The notes: generated from the sequence alone by a model not told the origin. Positions 8,293 through 17,173 are shown, counted from the first letter of the stretch. The stretch is DNA of 32,965 bases from Candidatus Gastranaerophilales bacterium (GCA_944327215.1 CALVGY010000004.1:1-32965), one strand, 5' to 3'. Made by a program: numbers and translations.

Positions 8293-9165
8293 CTAATTAT
8301 AAGAATTTTCATTCACCCTCGCAAATTTAACATCCTTGTAAAAATACTGCAATATTTGGTATGCATTATATCCCTGTTTTGCCAGATTATTAGCTCCATG
8401 CTGCGACATGCCGACTCCATGCCCGTTCTTTTTTACATTATCATCAAATGATGGAACTGAACGCAAGTATGGAAGAGAGCTCCCCCAGTTGTCAGCACTT
8501 GTTTGACCGCCTGCTGAAGCTGAATAATATGCATTTATAACTTTCATATTATAAGTAAGAACAATACCTTTTGTTTGATCTACTGCATAATTTGTATCTG
8601 CAGTTTCTCTTGATGCACCGCCATATGCCTGATCTTCAGGAGTATCCTTCAAATCATAACCATATTTTGCACGCTTGCCTAAATTTGCTAAAGCATAGCT
8701 CCTTGCGGCAATTGCTTGTGCTTTATGAGCTTCTGTTGCCCAACCTGATGGCATTTCAGATGGAACTACACCTTTTATGTAATCTTCTAACGGAACATTA
8801 TTTATTACTGTCAGTTTCCCATTCTTATTTTGTATCATTATTACACCACGGTACCAGTTACCTTTGGCACTCACAAAGCCGTTATCAAAAGTTCGAACAA
8901 CTATATTATCCGAATTAATTTTATAATAAGTACCGTTGTAATAAATTGCCATCAAGTTATGATAAGGTTTTATTACATAACCTTTCATAGCTTCCAAATC
9001 ACATATAGTATTATTCGTATTTGCATCAATTATCTTACCATTAATTGACGTTCCGACAGCAGTAGAATCTACATCTGTCTGCAAACCAATTTTAATCGCA
9101 TAACACGGATTGATAAATATAAAATTACAAATTAATATAGAAAATAGTATTATAATCTTCTTCAC
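8293..9165 (-). CDS. SpoIID/LytB-domain exported protein
   Basis: 290 residues from GTG 9165; an in-frame ATG at 9183 is the alternative. Neither has a Shine-Dalgarno sequence. GTG is preferred because TATAAT (9172-9177 on the minus strand, extended by TG) would start RNA at about 9165. Signal peptide KKIIILFSILICNFIFINPCYA. The SpoIID/LytB domain occupies roughly residues 110-285: LEDYIKGVVPSEMPSGW with the conserved Glu, EAHKAQAIAARSYAL, then YYSASAGGQT and GHGVGMSQHGANNLA. The family cleaves or stimulates cleavage of peptidoglycan glycan strands (SpoIID is a lytic transglycosylase in sporulation). No sporulation genes are nearby; in non-sporulating bacteria the role is probably in cell-wall remodelling. 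The last residues (VNENSYN) are short of any extra domain. Confidence 0.88.
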   Translation of the reverse strand: MKKIIILFSILICNFIFINPCYAIKIGLQTDVDSTAVGTSINGKIIDANTNNTICDLEAMKGYVIKPYHNLMAIYYNGTYYKINSDNIVVRTFDNGFVSAKGNWYRGVIMIQNKNGKLTVINNVPLEDYIKGVVPSEMPSGWATEAHKAQAIAARSYALANLGKRAKYGYDLKDTPEDQAYGGASRETADTNYAVDQTKGIVLTYNMKVINAYYSASAGGQTSADNWGSSLPYLRSVPSFDDNVKKNGHGVGMSQHGANNLAKQGYNAYQILQYFYKDVKFARVNENSYN

Positions 9166-9171
9166 AAGCTC

Positions 9172-9177
9172 ATTATA
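9172..9177 (-). promoter_or_regulatory. -10 box of the SpoIID/LytB gene
   Basis: TATAAT on the minus strand preceded by TGT (extended -10) and ending 6 nt before GTG 9165. No good -35 was found. It implies a leaderless or nearly leaderless mRNA. Confidence 0.4.
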
Positions 9178-9227
9178 ACACATATTTCAATAAATGTGTT
9201 TAAACCATTAGATTGATTTTTTATTAG

Positions 9228-9839
9228 CTATTTTTCAACAGACTCAACATTTGCTTTAACTCTTTTAGCAGTAGTTTCTCCGAATTTTTGGCCTATTGAA
9301 TATGCAGTCATTGAACCACCGACAAATAACAAACCTTTTATAATTGCGCCTGCTTTACCTTTTAAATTATGTTTTTCTAAATATTTAAACAAAGGTTTTA
9401 ATACTTGAGTTTTAGAAAGCTTTTCTACACCATTTTTTACAGAACTAGACTTTACAGCAGTATCATAATACTTTTTAATCATACCTTCACCGGCAAACAT
9501 TGCAGATAATGCTGCAACTTCTGTGACACCTGTTTGAATTTTATCATCAGACATTGCAGTTTTTAAGACACCAGATGCACAAATCAAAGGGTTTACATGA
9601 TCCGCTGCAAATTGTACAGCTTTACCCGCATATTCAAAAGCTTTATGTTCATTAGCTAGTTTTGAAAATACACTCACAGCACTTCTTGCAGAACTTGCAA
9701 CCATACCATCATATTTAGAAACTTCCTGAACTAAACCTGCTGCCTGTCCAAGAGCAACAGTACTTCTGCCGACATCACCATCTTGAGTTTTGTCGACATT
9801 CCTAAACGCAAATATACATGATGCTATTGGACTGAACAC
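9228..9839 (-). CDS. Hypothetical protein, Ala/Gly-rich, probable membrane association
   Basis: 203 residues from GTG 9839, with AAGGTG 8 nt upstream. I do not recognise the family. The N-terminus (FSPIASCIFAF) is mildly hydrophobic. The body is rich in Ala, Val, Lys and Ser with helical heptad-like stretches (AGLVQEVSKY, SAVSVFSKLANEHKAFEYAGKAVQF). A hydrophobic Gly-rich segment near residues 160-185 (AGAIIKGLLFVGGSMTAYSIG) could insert in a membrane, followed by a basic tail. It is a single gene divergent from the exported protein at 10004. Codon and base use match the neighbours, so transfer is not suggested. Confidence 0.7.
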   Translation of the reverse strand: MFSPIASCIFAFRNVDKTQDGDVGRSTVALGQAAGLVQEVSKYDGMVASSARSAVSVFSKLANEHKAFEYAGKAVQFAADHVNPLICASGVLKTAMSDDKIQTGVTEVAALSAMFAGEGMIKKYYDTAVKSSSVKNGVEKLSKTQVLKPLFKYLEKHNLKGKAGAIIKGLLFVGGSMTAYSIGQKFGETTAKRVKANVESVEK

Positions 9840-9921
9840 TATAATACACCTTTTTAACTACACTACAAATATATAAAGTTTTTTTTTACAAAAAAATTGC
9901 TTTAATAAAAATTTTTTTTAC

Positions 9922-9934
9922 ATTTGTTACAAAA
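9922..9934 (-). promoter_or_regulatory. 13-mer shared with position 24667 (possible operator)
   Basis: ATTTGTTACAAAA is identical to 24667-24679. Both copies lie 80-90 nt upstream of a minus-strand gene for an unknown protein (starts 9839 and 24577). The core TTTGTnACAAA is a near palindrome. The DNA between it and 9839 is A/T runs only. Confidence 0.25.
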
Positions 9935-9967
9935 TAAATGAACAAAATTAAAATTAATAACGTTCTA

Positions 9968-9995
9968 TTGATAATGGAGAAAAAACTGTTATAAT
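9968..9995 (+). promoter_or_regulatory. Promoter of the envelope locus starting at 10004
   Basis: TTGATA (9968-9973), 16-nt spacer, TATAAT (9990-9995) with extended TG. The -10 box ends 8 nt before ATG 10004, so the mRNA would begin within a few bases of the start codon; no Shine-Dalgarno sequence is present. Confidence 0.65.
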
Positions 9996-10003
9996 ATATA
10001 ATT

Positions 10004-10588
10004 ATGAAAAAATTACTATTATTACTTGCTTTATTAATATTTACAGGCTCTATTCAAGCAGAAGAACTTCCAAATGTTCAACTTGATATAAGAGACTATA
10101 ATGCTATTGAAATCCCTTCAGGCACTTTTATACCTGTAATTAATACTCAGGAAATTTCAACTCAAAACTGTTCGGAAGGTTATAAAGTAAGATTTATTGC
10201 AACTAACGATATGTTTCTACATGATACAAATATAATCCCAAGAGGAACAGAATTTTTTGGCTACATAGAAAAGATTAATGCCCCCGTTGTTGGGACAAAT
10301 GCAGCTATGAAAATCAAAATCACCAAAATGCTTTATAAAGATGGATACGAAGTTTCGATACGTGGCTATTTATACACGTCAAATGACAACATATTTGGCG
10401 GAGAACTGACTCCACCTGCAAAGCTTTTAAGAATTGCTCAACGTCAAGTAAGAGTAAAAAAGACAACTCTTCAAATGCGACCCGGCAATGTTCGTCAAAT
10501 GGGGAAACATACAACAATTGAGTCAGGATCAAATGAAATAATAGTTCTCACAGCTCCAGCAAAAATTACTCACACCTTAACAAATTGA
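10004..10588 (+). CDS. Exported VirB10/TrbI-like beta-barrel-type protein (copy 1)
   Basis: 194 residues. Signal peptide MKKLLLLLALLIFTGSIQA, cleaved before EELPN. The rest resembles the C-terminal domain of VirB10/TrbI: IEIPSGTFIPVINTQEIST at the start, then NIIPRGTEFFGYIEKI, and the following strands MKIKITKMLYKDGYEVSI. That pattern (PxGTxIPxxxxxxIxS... PRGSxxxGxxxxx) is shared with the next gene, so the two are paralogues. No N-terminal membrane anchor other than the signal peptide and no conjugation genes nearby, so a type IV secretion role is not supported. Placed 47 nt before a related gene and upstream of tonB-exbBD, it probably acts in the periplasm or outer membrane. Function unknown. 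Confidence 0.75.
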   Translation: MKKLLLLLALLIFTGSIQAEELPNVQLDIRDYNAIEIPSGTFIPVINTQEISTQNCSEGYKVRFIATNDMFLHDTNIIPRGTEFFGYIEKINAPVVGTNAAMKIKITKMLYKDGYEVSIRGYLYTSNDNIFGGELTPPAKLLRIAQRQVRVKKTTLQMRPGNVRQMGKHTTIESGSNEIIVLTAPAKITHTLTN

Positions 10589-10613
10589 CTTTATATTGAT
10601 GGTAAAATAAAAT
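10585..10613 (+). promoter_or_regulatory. Promoter overlapping the stop codon of the preceding gene
   Basis: TTGACT (10585-10590), 17-nt spacer, TAAAAT (10608-10613). The TTGACT contains the TGA stop of the previous gene (10586-10588). Transcription would start near 10620, which argues for ATG 10635 rather than ATG 10617 as start of the next gene. Confidence 0.55.
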
Positions 10614-10634
10614 AATATGAAAAGGAAGGTTAAT

Positions 10635-11378
10635 ATGGATAAAAAATTCACACTTACACTAACTGCAATACTTTTAACAACAACAGCAGCATTTGCAGCT
10701 CCAAATTATAATTATGGGCAGAATTCAGCTGCACCACAATACCAACAAAGTTTTTATCCGACACAAACCTTAAGCGGAAATCAAACATTGAAAGGCCGAG
10801 TTGTAACAGTTCCTGCCGGACAAACATTTCCTGCAGTCGTTACAACACCTTTAAGTTCGCAAAATTTAACAACAGGACAAAGTGTATCAATTGCACTTGG
10901 CAGTGATTTTTATTATAACGGGAATCTGATTGCACCTGCCGGAAGTTCCATAACAGGAACTGTTTTGGAAGTTTCCAAAGCAAAACACGGAAGCTTAAAT
11001 GGGAAATTAATGCTCAGATTTACTCAAATTGTAACACCTTACGGTATTCAAATTCCTATATCAGCAGTCGTAAAAACAAATGATAATACCGGAATGCTAA
11101 TTGGCGGAACCAAAATGGATGTCGCAAAAGATTATGGTAAAGACTTAGCTGTTGGAGCTGGAGCTGGAGCTCTCGCAGGTGTTATAATTTCACCGCTTGC
11201 AGGCGGCGATATAGGCAAAGGAACTGCCCTTGCAACAGCTGTCGGAGCAGGCGGCGGATTGGTTAAATCAATTTGGGATAAAGGTAATGACGTTGAAATT
11301 CCGGCGAACTCCGCAATACAACTTGTACTTACCCAGCCGATTACTGTTAACCCTGCAATGTTTAATACAAATTACTAA
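10635..11378 (+). CDS. Exported VirB10/TrbI-like protein with glycine-zipper segment (copy 2)
   Basis: 247 residues from ATG 10635, with AAGGAAGG 5 nt upstream; ATG 10617 has no such site and precedes the likely RNA start. Signal peptide MDKKFTLTLTAILLTTTAAFA, then a Gln/Tyr/Asn-rich linker. The VirB10/TrbI-like part covers about residues 50-150: LKGRVVTVPAGQTFPAVVTT, SIALGSDFYYNGNLIAPAGS, SITGTVLEVSKAKHG. A Gly/Ala-rich segment (LAVGAGAGALAGVIISPLAGG... about 170-210) looks like a glycine zipper that could pack in a membrane. It ends in IPANSAIQLVLTQPITV, another strand pair of the same fold. Likely part of an envelope assembly with its paralogue and with TonB/ExbBD downstream. Confidence 0.78.
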   Translation: MDKKFTLTLTAILLTTTAAFAAPNYNYGQNSAAPQYQQSFYPTQTLSGNQTLKGRVVTVPAGQTFPAVVTTPLSSQNLTTGQSVSIALGSDFYYNGNLIAPAGSSITGTVLEVSKAKHGSLNGKLMLRFTQIVTPYGIQIPISAVVKTNDNTGMLIGGTKMDVAKDYGKDLAVGAGAGALAGVIISPLAGGDIGKGTALATAVGAGGGLVKSIWDKGNDVEIPANSAIQLVLTQPITVNPAMFNTNY

Positions 11379-11448
11379 GTAAATCGGGTGATAATTTTAT
11401 TTTTGTTTTAAAATAGAATTAATCAGTCAGAAAATTTAAGGGGAGAGA

Positions 11449-12627
11449 ATGTCCTTACTAGGGAAATATACAGACAATTACATAGAAGATAAAGAACAAG
11501 ATGAGAATCTAGACTATACACCACCTTCTGTTTTGAAAAATGATGAAGAAATCAGTTTGAAAAAATCAATAATTATTTCAACCCTTCTTCACCCTACAGT
11601 GATTGGTATCAGTTGGCTTATTGTTGTTCTGTTAGCTTTAATGGGTATCACATTTACTATTTTTGAAAAACCAAAACCAAAAGTAAATGATATTGAATTT
11701 GTGCTAGTTGATAAGGAAGAAACACCTATTAACAAAAACACACCTTATCGTGCGGATATAAATTCAAGAGCCGGCGGACACCATGACCCGACAAGGAAAG
11801 TTTCTATGCCATCACCGGCACCGGGAGCACCAAAAACAGCTGCGAAACCAGCAAAAAAAGCTGCTGCACCTGCACAAAATCCGTTACAAAAAATTATGAA
11901 ACAAGTAACCCAACAGGTTCAATCACCAGTACCTAAAAAAGCTCAACAACAAGCAGCACCTGGGCCTAAAAAAGTTGAACAAGCAAAACCGGCGCCACCG
12001 ACAGCTCGTCCATCACTTAAACCGCCAACAACACCAAGACCTGTTGCAAAACCATCATCTCCATTTGCCGTACCGGTTCCAAAAGGAGGAACAGGTTCTG
12101 GCAGATACGCTACAGGCCCAATTAGCGGTTCAGGGACATCAGCAAAAGGCGGCGGAGGCGGAGGGTCAACATCTTCCGGCAGAGGATCTTATGCTCCTGC
12201 ACCATCTCTTGCTCCAACAGGAGGATCAGGGACAAAACTTGCTAAAGGCGGTGGAGGCGGAACCGGCGGAATTGGCAACCCAGGGCCTGGGAACCCTAAC
12301 GGAAGACCAGGAATTGATGCGGTTAGAGAACCTGATTTCGGCCCTTATATGAGAGAACTTCAAAGACGTATAAAGATGAATTGGGATCCGCCAAAAGGAA
12401 ATGAAAGCAAACGTGTTGTTTTACTTTTCAAAATCGCAAAAGACGGAAGATTGCTTTCATGCAGCGTATTCAAATCATCAGGATTACCGGGAGCTGATAA
12501 AGCTGCAATAAACGCGGTTCAAGCAACAGCACCTTTCAGACCGCTTCCGGCTGAATTTAAAGGGAACAGTATTGATATTCAATTTACGTTTGATTACAAC
12601 GTATTTGGAGCTTCAGGATATAACTAA
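11449..12627 (+). CDS. tonB: TonB family protein with Pro-rich and Gly-rich linker
   Basis: 392 residues; AAGGGGAG precedes the ATG. A 40-residue acidic cytoplasmic N-terminus is followed by one membrane helix (about 50-72), then a Pro/Ala/Lys-rich spacer (about 115-205) and a Gly/Ser-rich spacer (about 210-290, with GGGGGG and GTGG runs). The C-terminal TonB domain begins near 294: PYMRELQRRIKMNWDPP, VVLLFKIAKDGRLLSCSVFKSSG, DKAAINAVQATAPFRPLP. TonB/TolA-type proteins span the periplasm and transmit proton-motive force from ExbBD to outer-membrane partners. The long spacer suits a wide periplasm. TonB versus TolA cannot be fixed because no receptor or tolB/pal is in view. ExbB follows after 48 nt. 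Confidence 0.88.
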   Translation: MSLLGKYTDNYIEDKEQDENLDYTPPSVLKNDEEISLKKSIIISTLLHPTVIGISWLIVVLLALMGITFTIFEKPKPKVNDIEFVLVDKEETPINKNTPYRADINSRAGGHHDPTRKVSMPSPAPGAPKTAAKPAKKAAAPAQNPLQKIMKQVTQQVQSPVPKKAQQQAAPGPKKVEQAKPAPPTARPSLKPPTTPRPVAKPSSPFAVPVPKGGTGSGRYATGPISGSGTSAKGGGGGGSTSSGRGSYAPAPSLAPTGGSGTKLAKGGGGGTGGIGNPGPGNPNGRPGIDAVREPDFGPYMRELQRRIKMNWDPPKGNESKRVVLLFKIAKDGRLLSCSVFKSSGLPGADKAAINAVQATAPFRPLPAEFKGNSIDIQFTFDYNVFGASGYN

Positions 12628-12675
12628 AAATAAAAGAGCATTAAATTAATAACAATAGAAAAAGAGAGGATAATT

Positions 12676-13326
12676 ATGGAACTACTATTAAATTCAATTA
12701 AAATGGATTGGCCGGTACTATTACCGATTTTAATTTGTTCAATTCTGGTTGTTGCAGTTGTAATCAACAGATTTTCTTTTTACAAGAAAAACAAAAGAGA
12801 TGTTGTATTATTTATCCCAAGATTGAAAAAAGAACTTGCAAAAAACAATCTTGATGGAGCTGAAAATTTAGCAGTACAATGCGGCGGAGCCATCGGAGAA
12901 GTAACTGAAGAAGCTGTTAGAATATTTGCAGAACAAAAAAGCGGATTTTCAAGATCTTTTGATATCGCAGCATCTTTAGAATCAAGAAAATTAGAAAGTC
13001 ACTTAACTATCTTAGGTACAATCGGTGGTGTTGCACCATTCTTAGGTTTGTTCGGTACTGTTGTAAGAATTCTTTTCACATTCCAAGATTTAGCAGCTCA
13101 AGGAAACCAATCAGCAGCAGTTGCTTCAGGTATCGCATCAGCTCTTATCGCTACAGCTTTCGGTCTTGGGGTTGCGATTGTTGCAGTAATTTTTTACAAC
13201 TCATTCCAATCAATTGTTAAACGTTATGAAGATGATTTCCAATTAATCAAATTGTTGTTCTTAAGCTTTGTAGATTCAAACGATGAATCAACAACTCCAA
13301 GCAATGCAAACATCTCACTTTCATAA
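12676..13326 (+). CDS. exbB: MotA/TolQ/ExbB proton channel family protein
   Basis: 216 residues; AAGAGAGGA lies upstream of the ATG. Three membrane segments: about 14-32 (LLPILICSILVVAVVINRF), 110-132 (LTILGTIGGVAPFLGLFGTVVRI) and 148-172 (ASGIASALIATAFGLGVAIVAVIFY), the standard ExbB topology. The signature LGLFGTVVRILFTF and the ALIATAFGL helix are conserved. It forms the pentameric channel that with ExbD uses the proton gradient to move TonB. It lies in tonB-exbB-exbD-exbD order. Confidence 0.92.
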   Translation: MELLLNSIKMDWPVLLPILICSILVVAVVINRFSFYKKNKRDVVLFIPRLKKELAKNNLDGAENLAVQCGGAIGEVTEEAVRIFAEQKSGFSRSFDIAASLESRKLESHLTILGTIGGVAPFLGLFGTVVRILFTFQDLAAQGNQSAAVASGIASALIATAFGLGVAIVAVIFYNSFQSIVKRYEDDFQLIKLLFLSFVDSNDESTTPSNANISLS

Positions 13327-13399
13327 CGCAAAAAATGATACTATAAGAAAAGAAAGGGAATTACGAAAGTTTTAAGCTCTCGTAAACGATATAAAAACA

Positions 13400-13849
13400 A
13401 TGTCGATGAAAACTAATAAGGGTAAAGAAGCCCTCTTTACAGAAATAAATATTACACCTTTGACAGATATCTTTTTAGTACTGTTAATCATAATGATGGT
13501 CGTAGCTCCGACTTTTCAATCAAATGACAGTTCCATAACTATCCCTGAGATTAACAGCGGAATTTCAATCGAGCAGAAAAATGCAACTGTATCTGTCACA
13601 AAAGACGGGAAAATGTACTTGAACGGGAATTTCGTTACTGAGGACAATCTCACAAACGAACTTGTCACTCTAAAAGCACAGCTTGAAAAACCTGAATTAG
13701 TTGTCAAAGCTGACGAAAAAGTCAAAAGTGCCAAAATAATGGAAATTATGAATGCGGCACAAGATGCAGAGTATAAAAAACTTATCGTAGCAGGGGAACC
13801 CTTAAGTAAAAAAGAACAAAAGAACCTTGAAGAAGAAAATAAAAAGTAA
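13400..13849 (+). CDS. exbD: ExbD/TolR family protein (first copy)
   Basis: 149 residues. No clear Shine-Dalgarno sequence before ATG 13400 (a second ATG is at 13406). One membrane helix starts after EINITPLTDIFLVLLIIMMVVAP; the Asp in TPLTDIFLV is the proton-carrying residue of the family. The periplasmic part is the usual small alpha/beta domain, with a charged Lys/Glu C-terminal tail (KKEQKNLEEENKK) missing in the second copy. The 73-nt gap from exbB is the largest in this operon. Confidence 0.9.
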   Translation: MSMKTNKGKEALFTEINITPLTDIFLVLLIIMMVVAPTFQSNDSSITIPEINSGISIEQKNATVSVTKDGKMYLNGNFVTEDNLTNELVTLKAQLEKPELVVKADEKVKSAKIMEIMNAAQDAEYKKLIVAGEPLSKKEQKNLEEENKK

Positions 13850-13872
13850 ACTTCTAAATATTTGGAGAAACT

Positions 13873-14265
13873 ATGGCACGAAACAGAGATACATTTAATG
13901 AAATAAACATAACACCATTAACAGATATTTTTCTTGTTCTGTTAATTATTATGATGGTAATAGCCCCAATGCTTGACCAACAAGGGTTGAATTTGACAGT
14001 GCCAGAAAATGTTGCCCAAGAACAGGTTCAAAATAAAGAAACAAAAATCATGACAGTAATGGTCTCAGCAGATGACAAGTTTTACCTTGACGGAGCAGAA
14101 ATTCAACCTGACAAACTTGAATCCGCAATATCTGCCCAAGTAAAAAATTATCCTGACGGTTTGCTGATAAAAACAGATGCTGATTCTTCACACGGTGCAA
14201 TGGTTAAAGTTATGGATAGTGCAAGAAATTCCGGTGTTACAAGCATATCAGTTGATCAGATTTAA
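13873..14265 (+). CDS. exbD: ExbD/TolR family protein (second copy)
   Basis: 130 residues; TTTGGAGAAACT precedes the ATG. N-terminus FNEINITPLTDIFLVLLIIMMVIAP is nearly identical to the first copy, including the key Asp, while the periplasmic domain has diverged (NLTVPENVAQEQ, GLLIKTDADSSHGAMVKVMDSAR). The tandem pair suggests an ExbD heterodimer or two alternative channel forms. Start is 24 nt after the first copy's stop. Confidence 0.9.
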   Translation: MARNRDTFNEINITPLTDIFLVLLIIMMVIAPMLDQQGLNLTVPENVAQEQVQNKETKIMTVMVSADDKFYLDGAEIQPDKLESAISAQVKNYPDGLLIKTDADSSHGAMVKVMDSARNSGVTSISVDQI

Positions 14266-14444
14266 ACATTCCAATCAGGATTTCCGTCTGCAACGTCAAA
14301 GAATTTTTGCATTTTTTCCGCAACAGATTTATCACTTTTTTGCGGGAAAATGGTATTAGGCTTTGTCATATCAACATTGGCCATTTCGTCATATTTGTTA
14401 ATTTTTTCTTTAATAATATCAAAAGGAATTATCTTTATAGTCAA
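14262..14444 (-). CDS. Small hypothetical protein, 60 residues
   Basis: Starts at TTG 14444 with a good GAGGAGAG site about 7 nt upstream, and ends 4 nt inside the end of the convergent second exbD. Hydrophilic, charged (Lys, Asp), no membrane segment or signal peptide: begins TIKIIPFDIIKEKINKYDE and ends DVADGNPDWNV. Not recognised. Composition and ribosome site make it more credible than an antisense shadow; the TTG start keeps confidence moderate. Confidence 0.5.
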   Translation of the reverse strand: MTIKIIPFDIIKEKINKYDEMANVDMTKPNTIFPQKSDKSVAEKMQKFFDVADGNPDWNV

Positions 14445-14588
14445 TTTTCTCTCTCCTCATGTATAAAAAAACATGTAAGCTAAGAGGATTTCAGGAAACT
14501 TATTTTTATTTACAAATCTTAAATTTTTTAAAATAAACTTGTTAAGTTATTCGTCTGATATGTTATAGCTATTTTTCCAATTTTGAGT

Positions 14589-14594
14589 TATAAT
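14589..14594 (+). promoter_or_regulatory. Probable -10 box of ftsH
   Basis: TATAAT ends 34 nt before the ftsH ATG, with GAGAGAGGTG as ribosome site in between. No convincing -35 at 16-18 nt was found. Another weak -10 (TATAGC, 14564-14569, extended TG) lies upstream. The rest of 14445-14588 holds no gene; it has a short CATGT/ACATG repeat at 14459-14476. Confidence 0.4.
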
Positions 14595-14628
14595 AAAAAA
14601 GTTAAAATTTATTGAGAGAGGTGTTTTA

Positions 14629-16524
14629 ATGAATAAAAGTCAATCTGCAGGAATGTATATAGTATTAGCAATCGTTGTATTGCTGTTTGTTTCCTCCGTA
14701 TTTTTGTCAAGTCCGACAACCAAAGTCACTGAAATTTCATATTCAAATTTCTTAGAAAGACTTGATAAAGGAGAATTTAAAAAAGTTGAAAAAGCAGATG
14801 ATTTTTTATTTGCAATTCCAAAAGTACAACCTAAAACAGAAACTCCAAAAACAACAACAGCAATGGACAACCCATTTGGAATTCCTGTAGAAAAAGCTCC
14901 TGCCTTAAAATACAAAGTTTTAACACCTGCATTTGACCCTGATTTAATGAAAAAGTTAGATGCCTCTGATGCTGAAGTTCAAATCACAAGGGCTTCTGAT
15001 TCATCAAAAACACTTGGAAACGTTTTGAGCTATCTATTGCTTCCAATACTATTTTTAGTATTTTTAGCAGTAATGGCAAAAAGCATTCAAGCAGGCGGTT
15101 CTCAAGCAATGTCTTTTGGGAAAAGCAAAGCAAAAATGCTTCTTGACAGCAAAGTAAAAACAACATTCAAAGATGTTGCAGGGATTGATGAAGAGAAAAA
15201 AGAACTTGAAGAAATCGTAGACTTTTTGAAAAACGGTGATAAATATATAAAATTAGGAGCAAGAATTCCTAAAGGCGTTCTTCTTGTAGGCCCTCCGGGA
15301 ACAGGTAAAACATTAATGGCAAAAGCTGTTGCAGGAGAAGCAGGCGTTCCGTTCTTCTCAATAAGCGGTTCTGATTTCGTTGAAATGTTTGTTGGTGTAG
15401 GTGCAAGCCGTGTAAGAGATTTGTTTGACCAAGCTAAAAAACATCAACCTTGTATTATATTCATCGACGAAATTGATGCCGTAGGCCGCCAACGTGGCGC
15501 CGGAATGGGAGGCGGTCACGATGAACGTGAACAAACTCTTAACCAATTATTGGTAGAAATGGACGGGTTTGATGAAAATACAAATATCATCGTAATCGCT
15601 GCAACAAACAGACCTGACATTTTGGATAACGCGTTATTAAGACCTGGAAGATTTGACAGACAAATTTATATCAACGCACCTGATGTTAGAGGTAGAGAAG
15701 AAATCTTAAAAGTTCATGCAAAAAATAAACAGCTTGAATCTGAAGTTGATTTAAAAACTCTTGCAAAACGTACCCCAGGATTTACCGGTGCTGATTTACA
15801 GAACTTACTTAATGAAGCAGCACTTCTTGCGGCTCGCAATAACAAAGATAAAATTTCAATGGAAGATATCGACAATTCTATTGACAGAGTAATCGCAGGT
15901 ATTGAAAAGAAAAGTAAAGTAATGACTGATGAAGACAAAGAATTAACTTCATACCACGAAGTAGGTCACGCACTTCTTGCAAGACTTTTGAAAGATGCCG
16001 ACGAACTTCACAAAGTATCTATAATTCCACGTGGGTATGCATTAGGTGTAACTTGGACAAAACCTAAGGATGAAAAAGTTCATACAAATAAAGCTAAATT
16101 GTTAGCTCAAATTACAGTTTCATTAGGCGGCCGTGCAGCAGAAGAAATTGTATACGGCAAAGACAGAGTTAGCACAGGCGCATCTCAAGACTTGATTAAT
16201 GTAACTAATATCGCAAGAAAAATGGTTACAGCCTGGGGTATGTCTGATAAATTAGGCAATATGGCATACGGTAAAAACCAAGAAAATGTATTTATGGGCA
16301 GAGACTTTGGACACCAAAGAGATTATTCAGAACAAGTGGCATTTGAAATTGACGAAGAAATGAAAAGAATCGTTGATGAAAAATATGATGAAGCTAAAAA
16401 AATCTTAAACGAAAATAGAGATATGCTTGAAGCTATTTCAAAAGAACTTCTTGACAAAGAAACTATTGATGCAACAGAATTTGACGAAATAATGAACAGA
16501 GTAGAAAGTGAAAGACAAAGTTAA
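14629..16524 (+). CDS. ftsH: ATP-dependent zinc metalloprotease FtsH
   Basis: 631 residues. Membrane helix about 7-26, a periplasmic/lumenal domain to about 125 with a Pro/Thr-rich insert ([14 protein letters not shown]), second helix about 130-150. AAA+ module: Walker A GPPGTGKT at 221-228, Walker [13 protein letters not shown], second region of homology [21 protein letters not shown]. The zinc protease site is HEVGH at 443-447 with the third-ligand region [23 protein letters not shown]. It degrades membrane and short-lived soluble proteins as a hexamer. The end overlaps the next gene by 17 nt, so ftsH heads an operon with two corrinoid-protein relatives. Confidence 0.97.
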   Translation: MNKSQSAGMYIVLAIVVLLFVSSVFLSSPTTKVTEISYSNFLERLDKGEFKKVEKADDFLFAIPKVQPKTETPKTTTAMDNPFGIPVEKAPALKYKVLTPAFDPDLMKKLDASDAEVQITRASDSSKTLGNVLSYLLLPILFLVFLAVMAKSIQAGGSQAMSFGKSKAKMLLDSKVKTTFKDVAGIDEEKKELEEIVDFLKNGDKYIKLGARIPKGVLLVGPPGTGKTLMAKAVAGEAGVPFFSISGSDFVEMFVGVGASRVRDLFDQAKKHQPCIIFIDEIDAVGRQRGAGMGGGHDEREQTLNQLLVEMDGFDENTNIIVIAATNRPDILDNALLRPGRFDRQIYINAPDVRGREEILKVHAKNKQLESEVDLKTLAKRTPGFTGADLQNLLNEAALLAARNNKDKISMEDIDNSIDRVIAGIEKKSKVMTDEDKELTSYHEVGHALLARLLKDADELHKVSIIPRGYALGVTWTKPKDEKVHTNKAKLLAQITVSLGGRAAEEIVYGKDRVSTGASQDLINVTNIARKMVTAWGMSDKLGNMAYGKNQENVFMGRDFGHQRDYSEQVAFEIDEEMKRIVDEKYDEAKKILNENRDMLEAISKELLDKETIDATEFDEIMNRVESERQS

Positions 16525-17173
16525 ATATATTCTGGAAGCCCCGATAAAATCGGCTCATAAAATTTTAAAAGAAGACTATGACATAATAGGTTTGATTGTT
16601 GAAGATGAAGAGGATGAAGAAATTTTAAAAAATCTTCTTCCTCTCATAAAAAAACCTATTATGCTTAGATGTACAGGAGATGACACTAAAGATCAAGAAT
16701 TATTACCCAAATTTATTAAACTTCTTGATAGGGAAAGCATTATAGCTTATGTAAATGAAAATACTTACAAAAAGATTTTGCCATCAGTTATAACCGGCAA
16801 TCACAAACTTGTTATAAGAACCCCAATTGACATAAATCTTGCAAAAGAAATGAATATTTTGACATCAGATTTAGGCCTGCCGCTTGACAAAATCATAATA
16901 GACACAGATATAGGAGGGTTAGGCTACGGTTTTGAATATGGCTACAGCATAATGGAAAAAATAAAACTGGAAGGTCAATCAAAAGATAAATATCTTGATA
17001 TGCCTTTAATTTCATTCGCAGCAGAAGAAACTGCCAAAACAAAAGAAGCTCGAGATGAAAAATTAGGGCTTTTCTTGGAAATATCTGCAGCAGCAGGTGT
17101 AAAAGCTGCAGGGGCATCTTATATAGTTTTAACAAAGCCTGAAGCTTTAAATACAATGAAGGAGCTTGAATGA
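16508..17173 (+). CDS. Shortened relative of the corrinoid iron-sulfur protein small subunit (AcsD/CdhD-like)
   Basis: 221 residues from GTG 16508, inside the 3' end of ftsH. It looks like part of the TIM-barrel of the CO dehydrogenase/acetyl-CoA synthase delta subunit family: [59 protein letters not shown] (the barrel strand with the family's DPxxGxLGYGxEY pattern) and [17 protein letters not shown]. The full subunit is about 310 residues, so the N-terminal part is missing. The next gene, overlapping by 4 nt, encodes the matching large-subunit relative. In the Wood-Ljungdahl pathway these carry the methyl group on cobalamin, but no other genes of that pathway are here. Fold assignment fairly sure, activity not. 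Confidence 0.75.
   Translation: MKDKVKYILEAPIKSAHKILKEDYDIIGLIVEDEEDEEILKNLLPLIKKPIMLRCTGDDTKDQELLPKFIKLLDRESIIAYVNENTYKKILPSVITGNHKLVIRTPIDINLAKEMNILTSDLGLPLDKIIIDTDIGGLGYGFEYGYSIMEKIKLEGQSKDKYLDMPLISFAAEETAKTKEARDEKLGLFLEISAAAGVKAAGASYIVLTKPEALNTMKELE

Noticed and set aside
10004-11378. Type IV secretion or conjugation locus, suggested by VirB10-like proteins
   Set aside because: No VirB4, VirB6, VirB8, VirB9, VirD4, relaxase or transfer origin in the window; neighbours are TonB system genes.
11975-12352. Alternative 125-codon frame inside tonB, rich in Gln, His and Leu
   Set aside because: It is the shifted reading of the Pro/Gly-rich linker; the TonB frame continues through with family domains on both sides.
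14459-14476. CATGT/ACATG inverted repeat upstream of ftsH as operator
   Set aside because: Only 5 bp arms around A-rich DNA; too short to claim in this base composition.
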